Shown here one piece after another: positions 53,751 through 62,551 of a DNA stretch of 64,000 nucleotides; within the stretch, counting starts at the first letter, position 1, and every line of letters starts with the position of its first letter. Under the pieces are notes generated by a model. The model ran no database searches and was not told the DNA's origin. It saw nothing but the letters and a program-made list of their open reading frames with translations. Location of the stretch: assembly GCF_000213805.1 (NCBI RefSeq), contig NC_015556.1, positions 1,736,001 through 1,800,000 of the forward strand, read 5' to 3'. Source of the stretch: Pseudomonas fulva 12-X. Lineage in GTDB: Bacteria; Pseudomonadota; Gammaproteobacteria; Pseudomonadales; Pseudomonadaceae. A program made the translations under genes and the position numbers.

Positions 53751-54677
53751 TCACGCGCGCCGCTTGAGCCATTGGCTCACCCACTCATAGCCGCTGACCA
53801 GCACGATGCCGCACAGCACCAGCAGGGAACCGAGGACGAAATTGGCTTCCAGCGGCTCGCCCAGCAGCACCACGCCGAACAGGATGCCGAACATCGGCGT
53901 CATGAACGACAGCACGCCCAGGCGTGATGCCAGGTAATTGCGCAGCAGCCAGAACCAGGCCAGAAAGCTGGCGAACGACACCAGTACAGCCTGGAAGATC
54001 AGCCCACCGACGGCGATTGGCGTCGGGTTGAAGCCCAGCTGGCCGCTTACCGCACAGGCCAGGATCAGCAGTACGAAACCGCCCAGCAGCTGATAGAACA
54101 GGGTCTGGGTGACCGGCGCGTTGGACAGCCGCGAGCTGCGTACCACCACGGTGGTCGCGCCCCAGGCCATTGCGCCGAGAATGCCGAGGATATCGCCATA
54201 CAGCTGGCGGCCGGCATCCGCCGTTTCCGCGCCGCTGGCGCGTCCGGCGAACGACACCACGATGCCCATGAAGGCGATGCCGATACCCAGCCACTGCAAG
54301 GGCCGCAGGCGTTCGGCCGGCAGCCGCCAGTGCAACCCCAGCGCGGCGAAGATCGGCGCCGTGTAGAGAAAGATCACCATGTGCGAGGCGCTGGTATGGC
54401 GCAGCCCTTCGCCGACCAACATGAACTCCAGGGCGAACAGCGAGCCGACCACCAGCCCTGGCCGCCAATTGCCGGCGCGCACGCCCAGGCCGTCGCGTCG
54501 CCACAGCATCAGCAGGGCCACCAGCACGGCGGCGATGCCCGAGCGCAGGGCCAGCATCAGCATCGGCGCCACGTCATCGGCTGCGCCCTTGAGCACCACC
54601 TGCTGCATGCCCCAGATCATGCACAGGCCAACCATCAGGCCGCCGGCCAGCCCGTCGATGTTCTTGCGCGTGTCCAT
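53751..54677 (-). CDS. EamA/DMT family exporter
   Basis: A 308-aa inner-membrane protein with ten hydrophobic segments formed by two EamA repeats (about 12-145 and 160-300); GLRHTSASHMVIFLYTAPIFAAL in the first repeat and SFASFLAWFWLLRNYLASRLGVLSFMTP in the second are typical. These are drug/metabolite exporters with mostly unknown substrates. ATG 54677; the gene stands alone. Confidence 0.88.
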   Translation of the reverse strand: MDTRKNIDGLAGGLMVGLCMIWGMQQVVLKGAADDVAPMLMLALRSGIAAVLVALLMLWRRDGLGVRAGNWRPGLVVGSLFALEFMLVGEGLRHTSASHMVIFLYTAPIFAALGLHWRLPAERLRPLQWLGIGIAFMGIVVSFAGRASGAETADAGRQLYGDILGILGAMAWGATTVVVRSSRLSNAPVTQTLFYQLLGGFVLLILACAVSGQLGFNPTPIAVGGLIFQAVLVSFASFLAWFWLLRNYLASRLGVLSFMTPMFGILFGVVLLGEPLEANFVLGSLLVLCGIVLVSGYEWVSQWLKRRA

Positions 54678-54828
54678 GGCGGTCGCTTCTGAAAAGAGTG
54701 GGGCGCCATTATGGTGGCGTGAACGGAGGCAGGCTAGCGCGATGGATTTATTGCACGCTTATGGCAATGTGCTTGTCTGTGAGCAGAGCCTGTCGCTCGA
54801 CATCCCCGTGATTCTCTGGAGAGAACCC

Positions 54829-55257
54829 ATGCGTCTGATCTTCACCGTACTGCCTTTGCTGGTCCTGGCCGGTTGCTCGTCCTACCAGGCTGATCCCGAA
54901 AAGATCACCGACATTCCGAGCGAGCGCCTGCGCGCCTGGCAGGAGCCGGTACAGGGCGGCGGCGAGGTGGTGGTCACCCGTGATCTGGGCCTGATGGGCG
55001 GCGGCTGCTACGTGGCCGTGTTGGTCGATCGCAAGGTGGCGGCACGTATCGCCGTGGGCGAGCGCGGGCGTTTCCAGGTGCCGGCCGGCAATCGCATCGT
55101 CGGCATTGCCGCCGACAGCGAAGACAAGACCCTATGCGGCAAGGGCCGCCTCAACCGCGAGGTGCTGGTGAAGGTCGAGGCGGGCGGCGTCACCAATCTG
55201 CGCATCGTCAGCCAGAACCGTGGCGGTTTCGACATTCTCCCCGAGCAGGCGAGGTAA
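54829..55257 (+). CDS. Putative lipoprotein
   Basis: A 142-aa protein with a type II signal peptide: lipobox LAGC with lipidated C16 (MRLIFTVLPLLVLAGCSS). The next residues are SSY, with no Asp at +2, so outer-membrane sorting is expected. The mature part has two more Cys (GGGCYVAV and TLCGKG), which may form a disulfide, and alternating beta strands. CTGGAGAG precedes the ATG. Family unknown to me. It is followed by the FAD monooxygenase gene 36 bases on. Confidence 0.8.
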   Translation: MRLIFTVLPLLVLAGCSSYQADPEKITDIPSERLRAWQEPVQGGGEVVVTRDLGLMGGGCYVAVLVDRKVAARIAVGERGRFQVPAGNRIVGIAADSEDKTLCGKGRLNREVLVKVEAGGVTNLRIVSQNRGGFDILPEQAR

Positions 55258-55293
55258 AATCGCCCTTCACTTGATACCGCACAGGATGTGCCT

Positions 55294-56595
55294 TTGAAAG
55301 ATCTACCCATCGCAATCGTCGGCGCTGGCACAGCAGGCTTGGCCAGCGCCATTCTGCTGGCCCGCCAGGGCTGGCCGGTCACCCTCTACGAACGTGTCGC
55401 CGACCTGCAGCCGGTCGGCGCTGGCATTCTGCTGCAGCCCTCGGGGCTGGCGGCGCTGCGCAAGATCGGTCTGCTCGACGAATGCACCGCCCTCGGCGCG
55501 CCGGTCAGCCGCCTGTTCGGCACTTCGGCCTGTGCTCAGCGGGTGATTCTCGACACCCGTTATGAACATTGGCAGGCCAACTCCTTTGGCCTGGGCATCC
55601 ACCGTGGCGTGCTGATGACCGCTTTGCTCAATGCTGCGCGTGCTGCCGGGGTGACCATCCGCACCGGTATTTCGATTTCCCGCTTCGTGCAGTTGCCCAC
55701 CCACGTGCGCTTGCTCACCGACGACGGGCAGGGCAACGAAGCTGTGCTGGGCGAGCACGCAGCATTGATCCTGGCCGACGGCACCCGCTCGCAACTGCGT
55801 GCGCAGATGCAGGTGCGCCAGTCGGTCAAGGCCTATCCCTGGGGGGCTTTGTGGAGCATCGTGCCGACGCCTGAAGGTGCCGACTCCACCGACCTGCGCC
55901 AGTGGTACCGCGGCTGTTCGCAGATGTTCGGCATCATGCCGACCGGCTGCACCCACGCCGACCGCCACACACGGCTGAGCAGCCTGTTCTGGAGCCTGCC
56001 GGTGGCCAGCCATGGCGCCTGGCAAGAAGCTGGGTTGGACGCCTGGAAAGACTCGGTGCGCAAGCTGGCAGGCGAGCCGGCCGAAGCCTTCCTGCATGCC
56101 CTCAATACGCCCGAGCGGCTGATGCTGGCCAGCTACGCCGACGTGCGCATGCACCAGTGGCATGACGGCCGCGTGCTGGCCATCGGTGACTGCGCCCACG
56201 CCATGAGCCCGCAGCTGGGGCAGGGCGCCAACATGGCGCTGGTCGATGCCGTGGCGTTGGCTGATGCTCTGGGTGCTTGCACTATTGGCCGGGCTGTCGA
56301 TCCGGCAGCTTGCTTTGCTGCCTATGGTGCGGCGCGGCGTGCCCATCTGCGCTACTACCGCCAGGCCAGCCGTCTGTTGACGCCGCTGTTCCAGTCCCAC
56401 AGTTCGCTGCTGGCGGTACTGCGCGACAGCGCGCTGTTCGTGGCGCGGCATCTGCCCATGGGGCGCCAGCATGCAGTGACCACCCTGGTGGGCGCGCGCA
56501 CCGGCTGGCTGCTATCGGGCAAAGGCGCTGCACCGCTGCATGCCTGGCGCAAGCCTGCTCCGGCCGAGCCGGTGCTGGAAGCGACCTCGGCTTAG
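55294..56595 (+). CDS. FAD-dependent aromatic-ring-type monooxygenase
   Basis: A group A flavoprotein hydroxylase of 433 aa. Motifs in order: GAGTAGLASAILLARQG (FAD ADP part, near residue 9), the DG motif LILADGTRSQLR (about 155-166), and the GD motif VLAIGDCAHAMSPQLGQGAN (about 292-311). The family hydroxylates small aromatic or related compounds using NAD(P)H. TTG 55294 is preferred (AGG 8 bases upstream, product MKDLPIAIVGAG); GTG 55288 is the alternative. The stop overlaps the stop of the convergent MFS gene by 4 bases. Substrate unknown. Confidence 0.85.
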   Translation: MKDLPIAIVGAGTAGLASAILLARQGWPVTLYERVADLQPVGAGILLQPSGLAALRKIGLLDECTALGAPVSRLFGTSACAQRVILDTRYEHWQANSFGLGIHRGVLMTALLNAARAAGVTIRTGISISRFVQLPTHVRLLTDDGQGNEAVLGEHAALILADGTRSQLRAQMQVRQSVKAYPWGALWSIVPTPEGADSTDLRQWYRGCSQMFGIMPTGCTHADRHTRLSSLFWSLPVASHGAWQEAGLDAWKDSVRKLAGEPAEAFLHALNTPERLMLASYADVRMHQWHDGRVLAIGDCAHAMSPQLGQGANMALVDAVALADALGACTIGRAVDPAACFAAYGAARRAHLRYYRQASRLLTPLFQSHSSLLAVLRDSALFVARHLPMGRQHAVTTLVGARTGWLLSGKGAAPLHAWRKPAPAEPVLEATSA

Positions 56596-57788
56596 GTCGG
56601 CACTTGGGCCTTCTGCACCCGCCACGCCCAGAGGAACACCAGCAGGCCGGCGACTGCGGTCGCCGCGCCGATGTAACCGGTCGATGTCCAGCCTAAGCCG
56701 GCGCTGATCGCCAGACCGCCGAGCCACGGGCCCAGGGCGTTGGCGATATTGAAGGCGGCGTGGTTGGAGGCTGCGGCTAGCGTCTGGGCGCCGGTGGCCA
56801 CGTCCATCAGGTGGGTCTGCAAGGCCGGTGATAGCGCGGCGATGGTGCCCAGGGCCAGGATCGCCGGCAGCACCGTCCAGATCGACTGGGTGGCCGCTGG
56901 CAGGAGCAGCAGCACCAGGGCGCTCCATAGCAGAATCCAGGCCACCGACTTGAAGCGCAGGCGGTCGAACAGCCAGCCGCCGGCCATGTTGCCGAGAATG
57001 CAGCCGACGCCGAATACCGCCATGGCCACCGGGATCATCCCCGGGCTGACCCGGGTGACTTCCAGCAGCGTCGGCGCCATGTAGCTGAACACGCAGAACA
57101 TGCCGGCGAAGCCGATCGAGCCGATACCCAGGGCCAGCCAGATCGGCGCGCGGTTGAAGGCCCGCAGCTCGCTGATCGGGCTGCTGCGCATTTCACTGCG
57201 ATCCAGCGGCAACAGCAGGGCGATCATCGCCACGGTGGCCAGGGCGATCACGCTGACCAGTGCGAAGGCGAAGCGCCAACTGGCGCTCTGGCCCAGCCAG
57301 GTGGCCAGTGGGTTGCCGATCAGAATCGCCACGCTGAGCCCCATCAGCACTCGGCTGACGGCCTTGGCGCGTTTGTGCGGCGGCGCCATGGAGGCGGCCA
57401 CAAGCATGGCGACACCGAAGTAGGCGCCGTGGGGCAGCCCGGCGAAGAAGCGAAATACCATCAGCGACAGGTAATCCGGCGCCAGGGCGCTGGCCAGGTT
57501 GCCGACCGCGAACACCCCCATCAGCAGCAACAGCAGGTGCTTGCGCAACAGCCGCGCGCCCAGCAGTGCGAGGATCGGCGCGCCGACCACCACGCCCAAG
57601 GCATAGCTGCTGATCACATGGCCGACCTGGGGTTCGCTGACGCCCAGATCCTGGGCCACGTTGGGCATCAGGCCCATGATGGAAAATTCGCTGGTGCCGA
57701 TGGCGAAGCCGCCAAGTGCCAGGGCCAGTTCGATCAGCAGGATCGCCCCGGCGCTCAGGCGTGGGGCGGCGTGGGCGGAGCCACTCAT
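56592..57788 (-). CDS. MFS transporter, AraJ-like (DHA1 family)
   Basis: A 398-aa twelve-segment exporter-type MFS protein. The first helix LALGGFAIGTSEFSIMGLMPNVA followed by PQVGHVISSYALGVVVGAP is the signature of AraJ/PbuE-like DHA1 members, which export sugars, purines or drugs. RFFAGLPHGAYFGVAMLVAA fits the same group. It overlaps the convergent monooxygenase gene by 4 bases. The substrate is not evident. Confidence 0.88.
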   Translation of the reverse strand: MSGSAHAAPRLSAGAILLIELALALGGFAIGTSEFSIMGLMPNVAQDLGVSEPQVGHVISSYALGVVVGAPILALLGARLLRKHLLLLLMGVFAVGNLASALAPDYLSLMVFRFFAGLPHGAYFGVAMLVAASMAPPHKRAKAVSRVLMGLSVAILIGNPLATWLGQSASWRFAFALVSVIALATVAMIALLLPLDRSEMRSSPISELRAFNRAPIWLALGIGSIGFAGMFCVFSYMAPTLLEVTRVSPGMIPVAMAVFGVGCILGNMAGGWLFDRLRFKSVAWILLWSALVLLLLPAATQSIWTVLPAILALGTIAALSPALQTHLMDVATGAQTLAAASNHAAFNIANALGPWLGGLAISAGLGWTSTGYIGAATAVAGLLVFLWAWRVQKAQVPT

Positions 57789-57870
57789 GGTGTACCTCGG
57801 GGCGACGAATCAGGCGGGGCATTATTCACAGATTGGCAGGCCGCGCAAAGCGTGCCGGCCTGGGCGGCAC

Positions 57871-58659
57871 TCAGCGATAGCGCTGCAAAATGGCGGTGAA
57901 CTCGCCGTTCTCCTGCATCTGGCGCATGGCGTCGAGCAATGCCTGGGTCGGCATGTCCGGCGCCTCGCGTACCAGGCAGGCCACCTCGTCACGGGTCAGC
58001 TCGTGGACTTCGTGGAGCTGCTTGGCTTGGTCGCGGCCACGGTTGAACCACAGCAGCGCCAGTTCGTTGCTGATCGCATAATCGTAACGTCCGGCTGCCA
58101 GCTTGCGCAGAACCAGGCCCTGAGTGCGGGCGTCGTCGCGCTGCAGCTGGCCGCTTTCGAACAGATTTTTTAGGGTCGGATATTTGAAGCCCAGCACTGT
58201 GCCGATCGATTGTGCGGGCAATTGCGTGGGGGCGATCGGCTGGCTGGACCTGCTGACCAGCAGATCGCGTTGCGTCATGAACGGCACGCTCCAGGCATAG
58301 CCGGGGTAGGCGTCGCTGAGCCAGTTCGGGTTGACGTAGCAGCGCACATCGATCTGCTGGTCCTGCAGCGCGCGGTGCACGCGCATGCGCGGCAGCACCA
58401 GCAGCTCGGCCTGGCGGTTGACCTTGCCAGCGAGCTGCACGGCAATGTCATGCAGGATGCCGTCGACCGCCTTGCCATCACGGATCAGTACCATGGGCAT
58501 CACGCCGCTTTCGATGATCGAGAAGCGCAGCGGCCCATCACCGGCCAGGCAGTAGCCGCTCGTCAGCCCAAGTGCCAGGGCGGCCAGATAGCGCAATGCT
58601 GGTCGAACCACGCGCGAGGACACGGTGTCGCAAACAGGGATGGTCTGGAAATGGTTCAT
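57871..58659 (-). CDS. Orphan periplasmic solute-binding protein (SBP_bac_3 type)
   Basis: A 262-aa secreted protein. A longish N-terminus with a hydrophobic stretch (about 20-38, LRYLAALALGLTSGYCLA) is followed by the mature domain: LRFSIIESGVMPMVLIRDGKAVDGILHDIAVQLAG is typical of family 3 binding proteins, and YDYAISNELALLWF sits where the second lobe closes. Three Cys may be structural. There is no ABC permease nearby, so it may be a free amino-acid-type binding protein or a sensor input. It stands alone. Confidence 0.78.
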   Translation of the reverse strand: MNHFQTIPVCDTVSSRVVRPALRYLAALALGLTSGYCLAGDGPLRFSIIESGVMPMVLIRDGKAVDGILHDIAVQLAGKVNRQAELLVLPRMRVHRALQDQQIDVRCYVNPNWLSDAYPGYAWSVPFMTQRDLLVSRSSQPIAPTQLPAQSIGTVLGFKYPTLKNLFESGQLQRDDARTQGLVLRKLAAGRYDYAISNELALLWFNRGRDQAKQLHEVHELTRDEVACLVREAPDMPTQALLDAMRQMQENGEFTAILQRYR

Positions 58660-58746
58660 CGGTCACCCGCGCAATGCTGAAGCGTCGCCCGTTGCAGAGC
58701 ATGAAATTTTCAGATTACTGTTTTAACAGGCTTTTTATGTGGTTCG

Positions 58747-58783
58747 ATTGACTCAGCTTATTGGTTTGATGCTTTCAATCAAT
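58747..58783 (+). promoter_or_regulatory. OxyR-type binding site upstream of ahpC
   Basis: ATTG-N7-TTAT-N7-ATGC-N7-CAAT: four tetramers with the exact spacing of the OxyR consensus (ATAG-N7-CTAT-N7-ATAG-N7-CTAT) and 11 of 16 conserved bases; the inner T and A of the second half also fit. It ends 23 bases before TACTAT (58807), a plausible -10, the place expected for an OxyR-activated promoter. Confidence 0.65.
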
Positions 58784-58851
58784 GGGCTCTTTGGTCCACA
58801 TGGGGCTACTATCCCTCCTGTAAATTTTCTAACCCTCGAAGGAGTTCACAG

Positions 58852-59415
58852 ATGTCTTTGATTAACACTCAAGTTCAGCCGTTCAAGGTCAATGCCTTCC
58901 ACAATGGCAAATTCATCGAAGTCACCGAGGAAAGCCTGAAAGGCAAGTGGTCCGTCCTGATCTTCATGCCGGCCGCGTTCACCTTCAACTGCCCGACCGA
59001 GATCGAAGACGCCGCCAACAACTACGAAGCCTTCCAGAAGGCCGGTGCCGAGGTCTACATCGTGACCACCGACACCCATTTCTCCCACAAGGTATGGCAC
59101 GAAACTTCGCCGGCCGTCGGCAAAGCCAAGTTCCCGCTGATCGGCGACCCGACTCACCAGCTGACCAACGCTTTCGGCGTGCACATCGCTGAAGAAGGCC
59201 TGGCACTGCGCGGCACCTTCGTGATCAACCCGGAAGGCCAGATCAAGACCGTCGAAATCCACTCCAACGAGATCGCTCGTGACGTGGCCGAGACCCTGCG
59301 CAAGCTGCAAGCTGCTCAGTACACCGCTGCCCACCCGGGCGAAGTGTGCCCAGCCAAGTGGAAAGAAGGCGCTCAGACTCTGGCTCCTTCCCTGGACCTG
59401 GTCGGCAAGATCTAA
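58852..59415 (+). CDS. ahpC: Alkyl hydroperoxide reductase subunit C (AhpC peroxiredoxin)
   Basis: A 187-aa typical 2-Cys peroxiredoxin that reduces hydrogen peroxide and organic peroxides. Peroxidatic C47 lies in FTFNCPTEIED and resolving C166 in GEVCPAKW. Sequence is almost that of P. aeruginosa AhpC as I recall it. GAAGGAG precedes the ATG. It has its own promoter region with an OxyR-type site, and ahpF, its reductase, follows 246 bases downstream behind a terminator. Confidence 0.97.
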   Translation: MSLINTQVQPFKVNAFHNGKFIEVTEESLKGKWSVLIFMPAAFTFNCPTEIEDAANNYEAFQKAGAEVYIVTTDTHFSHKVWHETSPAVGKAKFPLIGDPTHQLTNAFGVHIAEEGLALRGTFVINPEGQIKTVEIHSNEIARDVAETLRKLQAAQYTAAHPGEVCPAKWKEGAQTLAPSLDLVGKI

Positions 59416-59598
59416 AAACGGCCGGGAAACCACTGCGCGTCGTCGATGCGGCGTTGAAACCAGGCTCGGGCTCGTCATTTACAGCTCGTAAACTCCTCGC
59501 CCGAGCCTAATTTCGCCTTGCCTCGACACCGCTCGCTACGTTTCCCAATCCGTTTTCCGCGCTGACCAAATCAACCGCTGATCCTGGAAGCGCGCCCG

Positions 59599-59633
59599 AA
59601 CGCCCGGGCGTAACCCGTCCGGGCGTTTTATTG
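59599..59633 (+). terminator. Terminator between ahpC and ahpF
   Basis: AACGCCCGG, loop, CCGGGCGTTTTATT. It lies 30 bases before ahpF, far from the ahpC stop, and should limit read-through into ahpF. Confidence 0.8.
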
Positions 59634-59661
59634 CCCGAATTTTGTCATTGAGGACTCGTAT

Positions 59662-61215
59662 ATGTTGGACGCAACCCTTAAAACCCAGTTGAAGGCCTAC
59701 CTGGAAAAGGTCAGCCAGCCGTTCGAGATCGTCGCGTCCCTCGATGACAGCGACAAATCTCAGGAGCTCAAAGGCCTGCTCGACGATATCGTCAGCCTGA
59801 CCGACAAGATCACCCTGAAAACCGACGGCAACGATGTACGCAAGCCGTCGTTCTCGCTGAATCGCCCGAACGGCAATATCAGCCTGCGCTTCGCCGGTTT
59901 GCCGATGGGCCACGAATTCACTTCGCTGGTGTTGGCCCTGCTGCAAGTCGGTGGCCACCCGTCGAAGCTGGCGGCCGAGGTGATCGAGCAGATCCAGAAC
60001 CTGGAAGGCGAATTCAACTTCGAGACCTATTTCTCGCTGTCCTGCCAGAACTGCCCGGACGTGGTCCAGGCGCTGAACCTGATGGCCGTGCTCAACCCGA
60101 ACATCCGCCACGTCGCCATCGACGGCGCGCTGTTCCAGGATGAAGTCGAGTCCCGCCAGATCATGTCGGTACCGAGCATCTACCTGAATGGCGAACTGTT
60201 CGGCCAAGGCCGTATGGACGCCGAGCAGATTCTCGCCAAGATCGACACCGGCGCCTCGGCCCGTGATGCCGAGAAGCTGAACGCCAAGCAAGCCTTCGAC
60301 GTGCTGGTCATCGGCGGCGGCCCGGCGGGCGCTGCAGCTGCCATTTACGCCGCCCGTAAAGGCATCCGTACCGGCGTCGCCGCCGAGCGTTTCGGCGGCC
60401 AGGTGCTCGACACCATGGCCATCGAGAACTTCATCTCGGTGCAGGAAACCGAAGGCCCGAAACTGGCCCGCGCCCTGGAAGAGCACGTCAAGCAGTACGA
60501 AGTCGACATCATGAACCTGCAGCGCGCCAGCGCGTTGATTCCGGCTTCCAGCGAAGGCGGTTTGCATGAAGTGAAGTTCGAGAGCGGTGCGAGCCTGAAA
60601 GCCAAGACCGTGATTCTCTCCACCGGCGCGCGCTGGAGGGAAATGAACGTGCCGGGCGAGCAGGAATACCGCAACAAGGGCGTGGCCTACTGCCCGCACT
60701 GCGACGGCCCGCTGTTCAAAGGCAAGCGCGTGGCAGTGGTCGGTGGTGGCAACTCCGGCGTGGAAGCGGCCATCGACCTGGCTGGTATCGTCTCCGAAGT
60801 GACCCTGCTCGAGTACGACAGCAAGCTGCGCGCCGACGCCGTGCTGCAGAAGAAGCTCTACAGCCTGCCCAACGTCAAGGTGATCACCAGTGCCCTGACC
60901 AGTGAAGTGAAAGGCGACGGCCAGAAGGTCACCGGCCTGGTCTACAAGGATCGCAACTCCGATGCGTTCATCCCGGTAGAACTGGAGGGCATCTTCGTGC
61001 AGATCGGCCTGCTGCCCAATTCCGAGTGGCTCAAGGGCTCGGTGGAGCTGTCGGACCGTGGCGAGATCATCGTCGACGCCCGTGGCGAAACCTCGCTGCC
61101 CGGCATCTTTGCTGCCGGTGACGTGACCACCGTGCCGTACAAGCAGATCGTCATCGCCGTGGGCGAGGGCGCCAAGGCTTCGCTGAGCGCGTTCGATCAC
61201 CTGATCCGTAACTGA
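59662..61215 (+). CDS. ahpF: Alkyl hydroperoxide reductase subunit F (AhpF)
   Basis: A 517-aa flavoprotein disulfide reductase that restores AhpC with NADH. The N-terminal double thioredoxin-fold domain holds C128/C131 (CQNC); the FAD domain starts [14 protein letters not shown] (about 214) and the active-site redox pair is C344/C347 (CPHC). NADH-binding [14 protein letters not shown] follows. Full length compared with the family. TGAGGA precedes the ATG. A strong terminator ends the gene. Confidence 0.97.
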   Translation: MLDATLKTQLKAYLEKVSQPFEIVASLDDSDKSQELKGLLDDIVSLTDKITLKTDGNDVRKPSFSLNRPNGNISLRFAGLPMGHEFTSLVLALLQVGGHPSKLAAEVIEQIQNLEGEFNFETYFSLSCQNCPDVVQALNLMAVLNPNIRHVAIDGALFQDEVESRQIMSVPSIYLNGELFGQGRMDAEQILAKIDTGASARDAEKLNAKQAFDVLVIGGGPAGAAAAIYAARKGIRTGVAAERFGGQVLDTMAIENFISVQETEGPKLARALEEHVKQYEVDIMNLQRASALIPASSEGGLHEVKFESGASLKAKTVILSTGARWREMNVPGEQEYRNKGVAYCPHCDGPLFKGKRVAVVGGGNSGVEAAIDLAGIVSEVTLLEYDSKLRADAVLQKKLYSLPNVKVITSALTSEVKGDGQKVTGLVYKDRNSDAFIPVELEGIFVQIGLLPNSEWLKGSVELSDRGEIIVDARGETSLPGIFAAGDVTTVPYKQIVIAVGEGAKASLSAFDHLIRN

Positions 61216-61231
61216 TTAACTGCTGTGTATG

Positions 61232-61260
61232 AAAAACGGGCCCAGCGGGCCCGTTTTTTT
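61232..61260 (+). terminator. ahpF terminator
   Basis: AAAAACGGGCCC, loop AGC, GGGCCCGTTTTTTT, 16 bases past the ahpF stop. Confidence 0.95.
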
Positions 61261-61366
61261 GTTCCGCAGAGCTTGGAGGATGGTGACACCGGACTCGCGA
61301 GTTTGTGTGCGCATCACTTACTAGCTTGGCACTATCCATTACCGCGTCTACTGAACCATTGTGTTG

Positions 61367-61887
61367 CGCCCCTTACGGGCGCCACACCTTTCTTGCTTGC
61401 CCAAGAAAGGTGTGCCAAAGAAGGGCACCCCCGACATTCGGGTTTCGCTGCGCGAAACTTCCCTCGCTCCGGCGCCGCTCCGGGGGCCGGCTTACATGGG
61501 CCGTCCCTGGCCCATTAAGCCTCTCGCCGCATCCATGCGGCTCGTCCGCCTACACGACACCTCCACTCGGCCTCCTGACGGGACCGGAGCGCGAGCTTGC
61601 AAGATTTCCACAGGCTCAAGCTCGGCGGCGTCTGCTTTTGCTTTTGAGCTGTGAGCGCACAGGCGACGCCCAAGTCCTCCCCTTCGCAGCGTGCCCTTGG
61701 AGTGGTGATGGAATGAGGGAACCCCGGCGCAGCAGGGCGGGGGCGCCTAGCCCGGATGGTGGGGTGCCCTTCTCTTTGGTTACTTTCTCTTGGGCAAGCA
61801 AGAGCTACGAAGCGCAGCGAAGTAACAGCCGCAGGCTGGCCCGAAGGGTGAGCGCAGCGAATCAAGTGACTCGCCCGTAAGGGGCGA
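61367..61887. repeat. 521-bp non-coding repeat with 14-bp inverted ends
   Basis: The left end CGCCCCTTACGGGC (61367-61380) and the right end GCCCGTAAGGGGCG (61874-61887) are perfect inverted repeats. Just inside, both arms carry CTTGCTTGCCCAAGA followed by CCAAAGA and GGGCACCCC in inverted orientation (left about 61402-61435, right about 61768-61806). No frame inside codes for anything convincing, yet open frames exist on both strands. I recognise it as a dispersed element common between genes in Pseudomonas and often mistranslated as hypothetical protein. It fills most of a 754-base gap. Confidence 0.75.
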
Positions 61888-62016
61888 AACCTACCAGGCC
61901 AGGCGGCGGGATAACGGAAAGTGCCAAGTAATCGGCAGCGCACATTTGTTTGCCAGTCCGGTGCCAAGACTGCCGCCGAGATTCTGCGAAGAACCTTTTC
62001 CTGCCACACGCCCGAC

Positions 62017-62412
62017 TCAGTCGGTCTCGTCGTCACGGATCAGCACGTAGCTGCTGCCGTTCTCGTCGTCCAGGCGCTCGCAAACGAAGTACATCTCGAC
62101 CTTGCCCGCGTTCATGGCGGCCAGCAGGTCGCCGGCCTGGGGCGTGAAGAACGCCTTGGAGCCCGGCTTGGCTTCGCAGGCGATCAGCGCGGTGACGAAC
62201 AGTGCCGGGTCGGTGCCGTCGAAGTAATCCTCGCGCTCGGCGGCGTCCCATTCCTGAGGCGGCTCGAAGGGGCCGGTGAACAGCACCTTGGCATCGCCCA
62301 GGTCTTCTTCCTCGGCGTCCAGGTCGTCCTCGTCCGGGCGATAGACCGTGCAATCCAGGGCGTCGGCGGCGTCCAGCACGTGCTGGCGGTTTAGGTCATC
62401 GGCTAGGGACAC
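62017..62412 (-). CDS. Acidic hypothetical protein (131 aa)
   Basis: Unrecognised protein of 131 residues, strongly acidic (DEDDLDAEEEDLGD near 27-40 and a C-terminal RDDETD). GTG 62412 follows GGAG. It probably folds as alternating helices and strands (KVEMYFVCERLDDENGSSYV). No signal peptide or membrane segment. It is divergent from the carboxypeptidase gene. Cytosolic, function unknown. Confidence 0.75.
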   Translation of the reverse strand: MSLADDLNRQHVLDAADALDCTVYRPDEDDLDAEEEDLGDAKVLFTGPFEPPQEWDAAEREDYFDGTDPALFVTALIACEAKPGSKAFFTPQAGDLLAAMNAGKVEMYFVCERLDDENGSSYVLIRDDETD

Positions 62413-62551
62413 GGTAGCTCCGCTGATTCAGTAAATGAAGGCGTCCAGTGTGCGGCGGCGCACCGCCCGCTGCAATCGTCGTCTGTGCATTTCCTCGGCG
62501 TCGGGAACCTGCGATGCTGCGGCAACCGTGAACACAGCAACGAGCAGAGCC

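Noticed and set aside
61305..61880. Open frames of up to 191 codons within 61263-62036 on both strands
   Set aside because: They fall inside the inverted-repeat element; the products are Ser/Arg-rich and correspond to the usual mistranslation of this repeat.
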